A stretch of DNA of 64,000 nucleotides from NCBI RefSeq assembly GCF_000336915.1, contig NZ_AOMD01000002.1:89639-153638 (forward strand), given 5' to 3'. Shown here one piece after another: positions 1 through 8,211 of this stretch. The notes beneath the pieces are model-generated. The model worked only from the letters and a program-made list of their open reading frames with translations. It made no database searches and was not told the origin of the DNA. Position 1 is the stretch's first letter. Every line of letters starts with the position of its first letter. Position numbers and translations under genes: made by a program. The stretch comes from Halococcus saccharolyticus DSM 5350. Lineage in GTDB: Archaea; Halobacteriota; Halobacteria; Halobacteriales; Halococcaceae.

Positions 1-109
1 GTTCGACGCGGCGCTCGACGAACTCCGGACGACCTACGAGATCCTCGATACCCACCGGCTCGACCCGCACCACGCCGACCACCTCGCGGTTGTCGCCCGG
101 CCGCGCTAA
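1..109 (+). CDS. C-terminal end of an unidentified host protein (partial)
   Basis: The frame is open from the window edge (first full codon at position 2) to a TAA at 107-109 and gives the last 35 residues of a protein ending AVVARPR. The fragment is rich in Asp, His and Leu and looks helical. It is too short to assign a family. It belongs to the chromosomal side of the window. Confidence 0.55.
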   Translation, partial: FDAALDELRTTYEILDTHRLDPHHADHLAVVARPR

Positions 110-282
110 CTCCCCGCCAGCGACGGGGTCCACCACAAAACCTTTATTAATGAAGGAGTTCCCTCAATGCGTATTCGACCGATGATGCCAGGATCGAACG
201 CCCTCCCCGAGTCCTCGTGTTCGCCCTCCACGGACGCGGTGGCGGTCGGAGCGGTGATCTGCCGACGAGTCGATGCCGAACC

Positions 283-2241
283 GTGACGAACGACCACCGC
301 GAGCGGGCCGCCGGCTGCTGGCTGGCGGTGCTCGTGATCCTTGCGGCGTTCGGTGGGGTGGCCTTCCTCGGACCGGCGAGCGCACAGGGGACCGATGTGG
401 CGGCCAACGGGACGGCCGCACCCACGAACGACAGCCAATCGTCGATCAACGAAACCCAATCTCAGCGCAACGGAGTCGATGGGACTAACGAAACCAACGC
501 GAGCAGCGCGACGTTCAACCGCTCGACCGTGGCCGAGGACCGTGGCGACATCGCCGCCATCGGAATCAATCTCTCCGGGGTGACCGAGACCACCGTCACG
601 GTTGGCAGCCCCGCAGTCAACTACGAGACAAACGTCACCGTCGCGGACGGCGGCAACGGACAGGTCACGCTCCTGATGAACTCGTATCTCGCGGGCACCA
701 CCGAAAACGAAAGCCAGGCGTACGACACGCTGGCCGCTGAGGATTCGATCGTCCGGACGAACCGGACGACCGAACGACTCGAGGCCCCGCTCGACACCAG
801 CACGTACAACCTCTCGGCCACGGTCGACGGGCGCGAAACCGACACCGCGGCGCTCAGACTGACCGAGCGGACGTCCGACGAGCTCGTGACGTGGACCGCC
901 CCCGCCGAGAGCTTCGACAACGTGACGAACGCGAGCGAGGTCGCCGCCGCCATCGAGAACGACCGGATCACCACCACCGATAACGTCGCCGTCGGCGACG
1001 TGCTGGTGCTCCAATCCAAGCTCTCCGGCGTCTACGGCGCGTTCGAGGCCGCGAACTTCACCGAACTGGTCGAGCGCGGGATGTTCAACCTGACGGTCCG
1101 CCAGACCAATCCCGGCACGAACCGCCAGCCGAAGCAGCTCGATCTCGATCGGAGCCTCGCGAACGACTCGATACGAGTGATCCCCGATCCGGAAACGGAC
1201 ATCCTCTACGTCAACATCGACACCGAGGCGGCGGTCTTCGAGCGCGGCCCACCGCGTCCCGGTGACGAGTTCGAAGCCGAACTCACCGTGCGCGAGGAAA
1301 GCAGCCTCGCCGCGAGCAACCAGTCGATCGGCGCAAACGTCACGGCCGTCGGGGCCGAGCTCGGGCTCGGTGACGTCTCGCTCGCTGCCGACGACGGCCA
1401 GACCGTCACCGGAACGACGAGTATCGCGCCAGCCAGCGAGGTGACGATCAGTCTCACGGCCAACGGCACCGGGTCGTTCGTCAAGACCAACACCACCACA
1501 GTCTCGCCGAACGGCACCTTCGCCACCACGTTCAACCTCTCTGAGACCTCGCCGAACACCACGGTCGACGTGCGCGCGGTCGGACCACTCAACACCAGCG
1601 ACGACATCACGGTGCCCGTCCGCCAGAGTCAGGAGCCCGCGCCGATGGCTGGCGGTGCCCGGCTCGCCGTCGACGACCAGACGACGACCGGCGAGACCGT
1701 TCGGATCCGAAACGTCACGCTCGCCGATGGTGGCTACGTCGTGATCCACGCGCCGAACGCCTCCGAAGCCCCCGTCGAGAGCGTTCTCGGCACGTCGAGC
1801 TATCTCGAGAACGGCACCGCCGAGAACGTCACCGTAACGCTCGGCCAACCGCTCACCGAGAGCACCGACGTGGTGGTGATGGCTCACCGCGACACCAACG
1901 ACAACGGTGTGTTCGACTTCGTGAGTTCGAACGGTAGCGAGGACGGCCCCTACACGTCCTCGTCGGGGTCGACTGCCGCCGGAGCCGAAACCAGCGCGGA
2001 AGCGGCGACCGCCACCGGTGCTGCGGCGAGCGATAGCGAACCGGTCGCCACGACCGTCAGTGTGACCGTCAGCAACGCCACCACGACAGGTGAAGTGAGC
2101 GACACCACAGCGGTTGGGAGTGCGAACGGCACCAACGCGTCGGGGCAACCGACGAGCGAGAACGGTCCAGGGTTCGGGATCGTCGTCGCAACCGCCGCGA
2201 TCGTCGTGGCTGTCGTCGCTCTCGGGAGACGACGAGAATGA
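283..2241 (+). CDS. Secreted surface glycoprotein with archaeosortase sorting tail
   Basis: I chose the GTG at 283 (652 aa) over an upstream GTG at 217. It places a charged n-region (MTNDHRERAAG) directly before a hydrophobic signal core that ends near PASAQG. The mature part is Asn/Thr/Ser-rich with many N-x-S/T sequons. A domain at about residues 480-580 (GETVRIRNVTLADGGYVVIH, later HRDTNDNGVFDF) resembles the haloarchaeal DUF7282 type. A low-complexity Ser/Thr/Ala stretch leads to a C-terminal signature: PGFG, then a hydrophobic helix, then RRRE. That tripartite tail is the known PGF-CTERM signal, cleaved and lipid-anchored by archaeosortase A. The next gene encodes that enzyme, so enzyme and substrate are neighbours. 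The biological role of the ectodomain is unknown. No clear -27 TATA box sits upstream of this start; an AT-rich box lies at about 141-148. Confidence 0.8.
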   Translation: MTNDHRERAAGCWLAVLVILAAFGGVAFLGPASAQGTDVAANGTAAPTNDSQSSINETQSQRNGVDGTNETNASSATFNRSTVAEDRGDIAAIGINLSGVTETTVTVGSPAVNYETNVTVADGGNGQVTLLMNSYLAGTTENESQAYDTLAAEDSIVRTNRTTERLEAPLDTSTYNLSATVDGRETDTAALRLTERTSDELVTWTAPAESFDNVTNASEVAAAIENDRITTTDNVAVGDVLVLQSKLSGVYGAFEAANFTELVERGMFNLTVRQTNPGTNRQPKQLDLDRSLANDSIRVIPDPETDILYVNIDTEAAVFERGPPRPGDEFEAELTVREESSLAASNQSIGANVTAVGAELGLGDVSLAADDGQTVTGTTSIAPASEVTISLTANGTGSFVKTNTTTVSPNGTFATTFNLSETSPNTTVDVRAVGPLNTSDDITVPVRQSQEPAPMAGGARLAVDDQTTTGETVRIRNVTLADGGYVVIHAPNASEAPVESVLGTSSYLENGTAENVTVTLGQPLTESTDVVVMAHRDTNDNGVFDFVSSNGSEDGPYTSSSGSTAAGAETSAEAATATGAAASDSEPVATTVSVTVSNATTTGEVSDTTAVGSANGTNASGQPTSENGPGFGIVVATAAIVVAVVALGRRRE

Positions 2242-2342
2242 TACCACCGGCGGAGTGGGAACGGGAGCGGTTCCGATTCACACGCCGACGACCCAGCTCG
2301 CGACGGCAAGACCTATCACCGCCATCGTCGTAACGCCGATGA

Positions 2343-3308
2343 ATGCTCGACGGAGTGCTCGCCGCGCTCGCGTGGTTCGGTCGGTTCTCCGACCCGCTCG
2401 CGTGGCTCGTGGTCGCCACCTTCACCGCCGGGGCGGCACTTACGTGGCGTGAGAGCCGGTTTGCACGCCCGATCACGGTCACAGCGTGGGTCCTCTTCGG
2501 GGTGTTCTGGCTCTCGGTGTTCCATCACTTCGCGTTCGTCCAGAAGAGCTTCATCGAAGGGATCGGGACGCTGGTGGCGGTGCCAGCGAGTCTCTATGCG
2601 GGATTATTGCTCGCCCGCGGTCGCGACTCGCTATTTGTACTCTCGCGGGCGATCGCCGCGATGGGACTGATCTTTTTCCCGTTTGAGACGATCCCCATCC
2701 TCCGGGAGTTCCTAATCGAGACCGTCACCCGTCAGACCGCGTTCTTGATCCAACTACTCGGGATCGATCCGACGGTGGTTTCGGGAACCCAGGTCCCGAC
2801 TGGCACCCACCCCGACTACCAGAGCACGTTCTGGTTCGTCGATGGTGACCACACGATCACGTACACCATCCTGATCGCCTGTACCGGGGTGGGGAGCATG
2901 GCGATCTTCGGCGGGCTCATCGCCGCGACCGACGCGCCGCTCTCCCGGAAACTCCGTGCACTCGCGGTCTCGATCCCGGTGATCTACGGGCTAAATCTCG
3001 TTCGGAACGTGTTCATCGCGATCGGCTTCGGCACCCAGCGGTTCCACTTCTTCCCCGATACGATCATGTCGCTGTTCGGTTCCTCCGACCCGTACAAAGT
3101 CTCGTACTTCATCGCCGACCGCGTGCTCGCCCAGAGCCTCTCGGTGGTGGCGATGGTCGCGATCACGTGGGTTGTGATCCACGAACTTCCAGAAGTAATG
3201 GTCGTGATCGAGGATGTGCTCTACATGGCGACCGGGACCGAGTACGACCTCCAGCGCGCGCTCGGCGTCGGGATGCGTGCCGACGGCAGCGGTTCCGGCG
3301 GCGAGTAG
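2343..3308 (+). CDS. artA: Archaeosortase A
   Basis: This 321-residue multi-pass membrane protein belongs to the exosortase/archaeosortase family. It removes PGF-CTERM tails from secreted proteins and couples them to a membrane lipid. The catalytic residues are visible: Cys180 (LIACTGVGSM), Arg221 (GLNLVRNVF) and Arg260 (YFIADR). Their spacing (41 and 39 residues) equals that of the experimentally studied Haloferax volcanii triad C173/R214/R253. About eight hydrophobic segments span the chain, and a soluble acidic tail follows residue about 285. It lies 101 bp after a gene for a probable substrate on the same strand. T-rich sequence at 3530-3536 may terminate the transcript. Confidence 0.93.
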   Translation: MLDGVLAALAWFGRFSDPLAWLVVATFTAGAALTWRESRFARPITVTAWVLFGVFWLSVFHHFAFVQKSFIEGIGTLVAVPASLYAGLLLARGRDSLFVLSRAIAAMGLIFFPFETIPILREFLIETVTRQTAFLIQLLGIDPTVVSGTQVPTGTHPDYQSTFWFVDGDHTITYTILIACTGVGSMAIFGGLIAATDAPLSRKLRALAVSIPVIYGLNLVRNVFIAIGFGTQRFHFFPDTIMSLFGSSDPYKVSYFIADRVLAQSLSVVAMVAITWVVIHELPEVMVVIEDVLYMATGTEYDLQRALGVGMRADGSGSGGE

Positions 3309-3599
3309 GCGGTGCGGGCCTGGAGGATGAAGGGCGAGGCGCACGAAGTGCGCCGAGGGCTTCGGCGGTGCTGTGCGGTGGCGGTCGCAGTGCGGTCCTC
3401 GGCGGATCGAGGGCGAGCGCGACCGGAGGGAGCGCGAGGGCTCGGCGGTGCGGAAGGCGGTTGCGGTGCGGTCGCGGGGAGCGCCAGCAGTCCTACCGCG
3501 AGCGAACGAGCGGAGCGAGTGAGCGGGTGTTTTTAGTCCAGGTTTTTGGAGGGGGTTCGAGGGAGCGAGCGACCGAGGACCCCCTGTAAAAAAGTGGGT
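3309..3599. other. Convergent intergenic region with G-rich repeats and terminator-like T-runs
   Basis: No gene is supported here. The region holds imperfectly repeated G-rich words (variants of gcggtgcgg and gagcgagcg). A perfect 7-bp hairpin lies at 3338-3354 (ggcgcac/gtgcgcc, GAA loop). A T-run at 3530-3536 could end artA transcription. An A-run at 3588-3593, read as T6 on the minus strand, lies just beyond the stop of diphthine synthase. Short repeats of this kind are common between convergent haloarchaeal genes. Confidence 0.55.
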
Positions 3600-4358
3600 T
3601 TAGATGAGGTCTTCGGGTGCGCCTGCAAGACCGATCAGTGCGTCGCGCTCGACGTGATGGAGATCGCCGGGAATCACGAGCAGGTGAAGTGGGTCGCCGA
3701 AGTCCGTCTCGGCGAGCGCCGAGAGTCGATCCGCGGCCACGATTGGATCTGGACTTCCCGCGCGGGCGACGACGACGCCGAGCGGATCGTCGAGACCCGG
3801 TTCGAGTCGCTCGGCGGCGGTGCTCGCGGCCATATAACGATCCTCGGCGGCCTTGATGTCGAGAAAGCAGAGCGTATGGAGGCCGCGCTCGCGGTTCGTG
3901 TCGATGGTGTCGAGGACACTTTGGGGAATATCGCCGTCGCCGTAGGCGAACGGGATCGTGGTCGCTTTTCCAAAGCGGTAGTTCTGGAGTCCAGTAAGGG
4001 AGCTCGCGGCGGCCTGGGCAGTCGTCCCGTGGATCACACGGGTTTCGATGTCGCGTTCGTGCGCGCGGAGTCGGAGATCGGTGTGAGTCGTCGAGATCAT
4101 GGGGTCGCCAGCGACCACGAACGCCACCTCGCCCCCCTCGGCCGCGTCGAGGATCGGTTCGGAGTCCTGTTCGACACTCGCTCGGTCGCGGACCTCGATT
4201 TCGCTGTCGTGGTAGGTTTCGAGATCCGCGACGGTCGCACCGACGAGTTTGCTGGTGTAGAACTCGGCGAAGACGCGGTCGGCGTCGCGGAGCGCATCCC
4301 GTCCCTCGACCGTGATCGAACGCTCGTCGTAGAGCCCGAGACCGACGAAAGTGAGCAT
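3600..4358 (-). CDS. dphB: Diphthine synthase
   Basis: The 252-residue product is a full-length SAM-dependent methyltransferase of the Dph5/DphB family (tetrapyrrole-methylase fold). It methylates the modified histidine of elongation factor 2 during diphthamide synthesis in the cytoplasm. The N-terminal MLTFVGLGLYDERSIT and the segment FVVAGDPMISTTH (GDP motif, about residues 80-92) are typical, as is IHGTTAQAAASSLTGLQNYRFGK cut here to its first half, IHGTTAQAAASS. It ends close to a T6 run on its own strand and converges with artA. Confidence 0.95.
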   Translation of the reverse strand: MLTFVGLGLYDERSITVEGRDALRDADRVFAEFYTSKLVGATVADLETYHDSEIEVRDRASVEQDSEPILDAAEGGEVAFVVAGDPMISTTHTDLRLRAHERDIETRVIHGTTAQAAASSLTGLQNYRFGKATTIPFAYGDGDIPQSVLDTIDTNRERGLHTLCFLDIKAAEDRYMAASTAAERLEPGLDDPLGVVVARAGSPDPIVAADRLSALAETDFGDPLHLLVIPGDLHHVERDALIGLAGAPEDLI

Positions 4359-4382
4359 GGCGTAGCTCGGGTGGGAGTCAGA

Positions 4383-4889
4383 TTAAACACCGTGCTCCGC
4401 GAACGTCCACCGGGTCGCGTCCGTGGGGTACTCGTTCCACGCCAGAACGCGTTCGGGACGGACGGCGAAGAAGGGCGTTCCGTGTTCGATGCCGTACTTC
4501 CGCTCGTAGGCCGCGTCTACCCGTTCGATCCGTTCCTGGGTTGCGGTTCCTTCGTCGACGTGCTCCACTCGGCCTTCGAGAATGACCACCTCGTCGCCGC
4601 TCTCGGAATGGACGACGACGCGCGGATCCGCCGCGAGGTTTCGCACCCACCGCGTTCGCTCGCCGCCCCCACAGTAGAACGTTTCCTCGGTGTAGACGCC
4701 CCAGACGGGCCTGGCGTGCGGGCCACCGTCCGGGAGCGTCGTCGAGACCCAGAAGTTGCGGTTTTCGCGGAGACGATCGGCGACGAACGTCCACGACAAC
4801 AACCCCTTCTCGTCGTCGGGGATCCCGTAACTCGATTCCGTGTGGGGTCGTTCGCGGGTCGCGTTCGCCGGTTCGGCTGATGGTATCAT
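4383..4889 (-). CDS. Pyridoxamine 5'-phosphate oxidase-like split-barrel (PPOX/F420-type) protein
   Basis: The minus-strand frame is open far upstream, but the plausible start is the ATG at 4887-4889 (MIPSAEPAN), giving 168 residues. The core reads ENRNFWVSTTLPDGGPHARP, then VWGVYTEETFY and TRWVRNLAADPRVVVH. This is the signature of split-barrel flavin or F420-dependent oxidoreductases. Substrate and exact cofactor cannot be read from the sequence. It lies 24 bp upstream of dphB on the same strand and may be cotranscribed. Confidence 0.85.
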   Translation of the reverse strand: MIPSAEPANATRERPHTESSYGIPDDEKGLLSWTFVADRLRENRNFWVSTTLPDGGPHARPVWGVYTEETFYCGGGERTRWVRNLAADPRVVVHSESGDEVVILEGRVEHVDEGTATQERIERVDAAYERKYGIEHGTPFFAVRPERVLAWNEYPTDATRWTFAEHGV

Positions 4890-5018
4890 GGGCAACGGAC
4901 GCGACGGCCGGAGATAGCCGTTGTGCCGGTGGCCGCGATCGTGGTGTAGCTGGGTCCGCTGCGGACAAGTCGCTCCGCGAAGCGTCAGCCTTAGGCCCGA
5001 CTGCCGGCGAGATAGGGT

Positions 5019-5996
5019 ATGAAGGTGCCGTGCGTCCGTGTCGCGCGCAAGGATGGCGAGCGGACGCGCGAGGCGCTTGCCGACCGGGGCGTGCTCGATC
5101 ACGACCACGAGATCACCGTCGATGACGGCTGGCTCTACGCCCCGATCGTCGATCCGAATGCGGTGCCCGACGGGTACACGATCGAGGAGCGCGACGTACC
5201 CGCCCGTGAGACACAAACGATGCCCGCCGACCTGCTCGGCTTCGATCCGAGTTACGAGCGCCTCGGCGACATCGTGTTGCTCCGCGAAGATGACACGGAA
5301 CGCGCACAGCGGATCGCCGACGCGGTGATGGACTCCTCGATCCCGGCGAAGACGGTGCTGAATCGCGCCTCGAAGATCGAGGGGGAGTTTCGAACCCGCG
5401 AGTGGGACGTGCTCGCTGGCGAGAGTACCCAAACCGTCCATCGCGAATACAACTACGCGTTCGCGCTCGACGTTGCCGAGGTGTACTTCTCGCCTCGACT
5501 CGCGACCGAACGCCACCGCGTAGTCCAGCAAGCGGCGACCGACGAGCGGATCGTCGACATGTTCGCTGGCGTCGGTCCCTTCGCGATCCCGTTCGCGGGG
5601 CGCGGCGCGCAGGTGATCGCGGTCGACCGCAACCCGGTGGCGATCGAGTACCTCCGGGAGAACGTCAGGCGGAACGACGTCGACGAGCGGATCGAGGCGA
5701 TCGAGGGCGACGTCCGTGAGATCGCCGCCGGGATCGAGCACGAAGCCGATCGCATCGTGATGAACCTGCCTCACAGCGCCGACGCGTTTCTCGACACGGC
5801 GATCGAACTCGCCGGCGAGGAGTGTGTCCTCCACTACTACGACATCCAGCACGAGGACGATCCCTACGGGCCGGGCGAGCGCGCGATCCGGGCGGCGGCC
5901 GAGGGGTACGACATGACTGTCGAAACACAGCACACGGTCCGATCGTATGCACCTCACGAGTTGAACGTCTGTCTCGACGTGCGACTTCGGGCGTGA
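5019..5996 (+). CDS. trm5: tRNA (guanine-37-N1)-methyltransferase, Trm5 type
   Basis: The product (325 aa) is an archaeal/eukaryotic-type Trm5. It forms m1G at position 37 of tRNAs and supports reading-frame maintenance. The SAM-binding motif DMFAGVGPFAIPFAGRG (from about residue 184) and the post-motif NLPHSADAFL (about residue 248) are diagnostic. The N-terminal part carries the tRNA-recognition domains, and the segment YNYAFALDVAEVYFSPRL precedes motif I. The gene lies 84 bp upstream of a tRNA gene, on the host side of the integration point. Confidence 0.93.
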   Translation: MKVPCVRVARKDGERTREALADRGVLDHDHEITVDDGWLYAPIVDPNAVPDGYTIEERDVPARETQTMPADLLGFDPSYERLGDIVLLREDDTERAQRIADAVMDSSIPAKTVLNRASKIEGEFRTREWDVLAGESTQTVHREYNYAFALDVAEVYFSPRLATERHRVVQQAATDERIVDMFAGVGPFAIPFAGRGAQVIAVDRNPVAIEYLRENVRRNDVDERIEAIEGDVREIAAGIEHEADRIVMNLPHSADAFLDTAIELAGEECVLHYYDIQHEDDPYGPGERAIRAAAEGYDMTVETQHTVRSYAPHELNVCLDVRLRA

Positions 5997-6050
5997 GACG
6001 GATCGTGGACGACCCTCCGAAATGGCTTGCCGCCAGCGATTCGCAACGAT

Positions 6051-6058
6051 TATACCCG
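6051..6058 (+). promoter_or_regulatory. TATA-like box of the tRNA-Thr gene
   Basis: The AT-rich segment ttatacc lies about 27 bp before the first tRNA base. That is the expected archaeal spacing for a transcript starting near the mature 5' end. Confidence 0.5.
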
Positions 6059-6080
6059 TCGTGATCGGTGTTCTATCTGC

Positions 6081-6155
6081 GCCGGTGTAGCTCAGACTGG
6101 CTAGAGCGAATCCTTCGTAAGGATTAGGCCGGGGGTTCAAATCCCCCCACCGGCT
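6081..6155 (+). tRNA. tRNA-Thr (anticodon CGT)
   Basis: All four arms fold. The acceptor stem is GCCGGTG/CACCGGC with discriminator T. The anticodon stem is AATCC/GGATT with the 7-nt loop TTCGTAA, giving anticodon CGT (reads ACG, threonine). The T stem is GGGGG/CCCCC with loop TTCAAAT. No intron and no encoded CCA. The provirus begins immediately downstream, so the 3' part of this tRNA is the probable left attachment core. Confidence 0.95.
6129..6155 (+). other. Probable attL core (3' half of tRNA-Thr)
   Basis: Haloviral tyrosine recombinases usually target the T-arm/acceptor end of a tRNA, and here an integrase gene starts 63 bp after the tRNA. The exact core cannot be fixed because the matching attR copy would lie to the right of position 64000. 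I saw no second copy of this segment inside the window. Confidence 0.5.
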
Positions 6156-6186
6156 TGGGACAAATGGTTCAGAGCCGTGAATAGGG

Positions 6187-6193
6187 TTTTATC
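6187..6193 (+). promoter_or_regulatory. TATA-like box of the integrase gene
   Basis: The sequence ttttatc is centred 28 bp before the integrase ATG, which implies a leaderless transcript. It starts about 30 bp beyond the tRNA, so it belongs to the virus side of attL and would move with the excised genome. Confidence 0.6.
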
Positions 6194-6217
6194 ACGAGCC
6201 TGGCCGACGCCCCCACC

Positions 6218-7465
6218 ATGCCCACCGATCCAGCCACCGAGATCGTGAATCTGCGGGAACGTATCGAAACCGGCGACGAAATTTCTGATTCGGACAGCGA
6301 AGTCCTGCTTCGATTCTCCGACGAACTCCGTCTCCGCGGGGCTGAGTATTCCGATCATCGACATGAGAAACTCCTCCGTCATTGCACGATCATGGCCGAG
6401 GAGGTCGGCGGGCTCGCCGACACGCTCGACGATCGTGAGACGACCAAACGCATCGTCCGCTGGATCAATCGCACCTACGACAACGAGGAGACCAATCGAG
6501 ACTATCGCATCGCCATCCGTGTCTTCGGCAAGCGCGTCACTGAGAGCGACGAACCGCCCGACAGTATCGACTGGGTGAGTGGCCAGACCTCGCGCAACTA
6601 CGACCCCGCGCCCGAACCGCGCGACATGCTCCACTGGGATGACCACATCCTCCCGATGATCGAGGGATCGCGCAACCCGCGGGATGCGGCCCTCATCGCC
6701 GTCGCGTGGGACTCCGGCGCGCGGAGTGGCGAGATCCGTGGCCTCACCGTCGGTGACATCACCGACCACGATAACGGCCTCCAGATCACCGTCGAGGGCA
6801 AGACCGGCAAGCGGACTGTCACGCTCATCCCGAGCGTCCCACACCTCCAGAAGTGGATTGACGACCATCCCGCGCCCGACGATCGCAACGCACCCCTCTG
6901 GTGCAAGCTCAGTAGTGCCGACGAGCTCTCCTTCCGAATGTTCAAGAAGGCGCTCGAAAGCGCCGCTGAGCGTGCCGGCGTCGACAGACCCGTGACCCTC
7001 ACCAACTTCCGGAAGTCGTGTGCCGCGCACCTCGCTTCCCGTGGAATGAATCAGGCCCATATCGAGGAACACCACGGGTGGACGCGGGGGTCGCGTGTCG
7101 CCAGTCGCTACATTAGCGTCTTTAGCGACGACTCCGACCGCGAGCTGGCGCGCATCCGTGGCCTCGACGTCTCCGACGAGGAACCCGACCCGATCGGCCC
7201 TGTCGAGTGTCCGCGGTGCGATCGGGAGACGCCGCGCGAACAGCCGACGTGCGTCTGGTGCAACCAACCCCTCTCCCAAGAGGGGAAGCAGCAACTCGAC
7301 ATGGAAGAGCGGCGCGTCCGCCGACAATTCATGAAGCGTGCTGCCGACAACCCCGAGTTCCTTGACATCCTCGAAGACGAAGTCGGTATGGACGAGTTCT
7401 TTGAGGACAGACAAGAACTCCGGAGCGAGATCGAACGATTCGCCCGTGAGCGAGCCGAGGACTGA
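6218..7465 (+). CDS. int: Tyrosine recombinase / provirus integrase with C-terminal zinc ribbon
   Basis: The 415-residue protein has an N-terminal SAM-like core-binding domain (about 1-120) and a catalytic domain (about 135-310). Catalytic residues are Arg169 (SGARSGEIRGL), Arg265 (LTNFRKS), Trp288 (HHGWTRG) and the nucleophile Tyr298 (ASRYISVF). The usual His three residues before the second Arg is a Thr here. After the catalytic domain comes a CxxC-CxxC zinc ribbon (CPRCD...CVWCN, about 328-346) and a charged helical tail. Position next to tRNA-Thr and orientation away from it fit site-specific integration and excision. Confidence 0.93.
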   Translation: MPTDPATEIVNLRERIETGDEISDSDSEVLLRFSDELRLRGAEYSDHRHEKLLRHCTIMAEEVGGLADTLDDRETTKRIVRWINRTYDNEETNRDYRIAIRVFGKRVTESDEPPDSIDWVSGQTSRNYDPAPEPRDMLHWDDHILPMIEGSRNPRDAALIAVAWDSGARSGEIRGLTVGDITDHDNGLQITVEGKTGKRTVTLIPSVPHLQKWIDDHPAPDDRNAPLWCKLSSADELSFRMFKKALESAAERAGVDRPVTLTNFRKSCAAHLASRGMNQAHIEEHHGWTRGSRVASRYISVFSDDSDRELARIRGLDVSDEEPDPIGPVECPRCDRETPREQPTCVWCNQPLSQEGKQQLDMEERRVRRQFMKRAADNPEFLDILEDEVGMDEFFEDRQELRSEIERFARERAED

Positions 7466-7758
7466 GTTCTTTTCTGTTGTATCGTATGCCGCGATACCGT
7501 TCGGTGGCGCGACACTCGGCGATTCGATACCATTATAGGATGCGCCACCGTAGGAACAGGTGCGCATCACTGTGGTCTCCTTTGTGGGATCATGGGCGTG
7601 CTTTCCAGCGAGAACGCGATCGGGTGGCACCCCGGTCGTGTTACTTTTCCACGACGGAACCGCGCTCTCGTTAGCTACATCTACAGTGGCCCATGCACTA
7701 AAAACTACCGATAGCGGGTTGTAGGACGGTGTTACAGAGGATTTAGCGACTGATCGAT
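7466..7758. other. Intergenic region between integrase and the leftward operon end
   Basis: No convincing gene. A perfect 9-bp inverted repeat (cggtggcgc at 7502-7510, gcgccaccg at 7542-7550) flanks a centre with gtatcg/cgatac-like words. It could end the integrase transcript or be a binding site for an excision factor. Both flanking genes point into this region. Confidence 0.45.
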
Positions 7759-7941
7759 TCATCCAAGCGCCTCCATAATCTCGGATTTGACACGCTCTTG
7801 ATCGGGCGCATCCAACCCTTTCCGAAGCATGATGCGCGCCATCGCGCGTGTGCGCGGAGTGGACCCGAGCCGGGCTACGCGCTTGAGCATCTCCTCGTTC
7901 TCCTCGGCGAACGTCTCGATGTCCTGTAGTTCGTCGCTCAT
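7759..7941 (-). CDS. Small acidic helical protein
   Basis: The 60-residue product (MSDELQDIETFAEENEEML...) is predicted helical and acidic with a few Arg residues in the middle. The start at 7941 is chosen because its ATG overlaps the upstream stop as ATGA; a GTG two codons earlier is less likely. It is the last gene of the leftward early operon. No family recognised. Confidence 0.6.
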   Translation of the reverse strand: MSDELQDIETFAEENEEMLKRVARLGSTPRTRAMARIMLRKGLDAPDQERVKSEIMEALG

Positions 7942-8036
7942 GGCCACCCTCCCTGAAGCACCGCGTCGAGCGTTCCGAGGTCGAGAGCGTCGATCGCCTC
8001 GTCACCCCAAATCTCGCGGGCTTCGGCTTCAGTCAT
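7938..8036 (-). CDS. Micro-protein of 32 residues
   Basis: MTEAEAREIWGDEAIDAL... is short, acidic and helical. Support comes from context: an 8-nt overlap with the gene before it and an ATGA overlap with the gene after it. The reading frame is open further upstream, but a longer form would overlap its neighbour heavily. Function unknown. Confidence 0.45.
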   Translation of the reverse strand: MTEAEAREIWGDEAIDALDLGTLDAVLQGGWP

Positions 8037-8211
8037 CAGTGACCACCAATTCCTCCACCATGTGAGGTGGGATGTATCGAAGCATACGCCCCTTCTCAGC
8101 CTGCACCCAGCCACTCGGGAGGACGAAGGCATCGTCGGCTACGAGGCTGTCTCGTTCATCATCCACGAATCGGACCTCGTGACGGCCCTCGTTAGGGGAG
8201 TTATCAGCCAT
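8029..8211 (-). CDS. Small hypothetical protein
   Basis: Sixty residues, with a beta-rich look in the second half (AFVLPSGWVQAEKGRMLRYIP). The ATG at 8211 shares one base with the TAA of the large membrane-protein gene (TAATG), so translation is probably coupled. No family recognised. Confidence 0.55.
   Translation of the reverse strand: MADNSPNEGRHEVRFVDDERDSLVADDAFVLPSGWVQAEKGRMLRYIPPHMVEELVVTDD

Noticed and set aside
106..2247. Long minus-strand open frame opposite the surface glycoprotein gene
   Set aside because: GC-rich haloarchaeal DNA leaves antisense frames open. The plus-strand frame has a signal peptide, sequons and a sorting tail, while the antisense one is Arg/Val/Asp-rich noise.
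4889..6140. N-terminal extension of the split-barrel protein to 585 codons
   Set aside because: The extra part is antisense to the Trm5-type gene and unlike any protein; the family core starts near the ATG at 4889.
6129..6155. Search for a second copy of the tRNA end (attR) inside the window
   Set aside because: None seen; the terminase at the right edge shows the element continues beyond 64000.
6137..8005. 622-codon minus-strand frame opposite the integrase
   Set aside because: It overlaps the integrase with its conserved catalytic residues and crosses the intergenic region without any domain-like segment.
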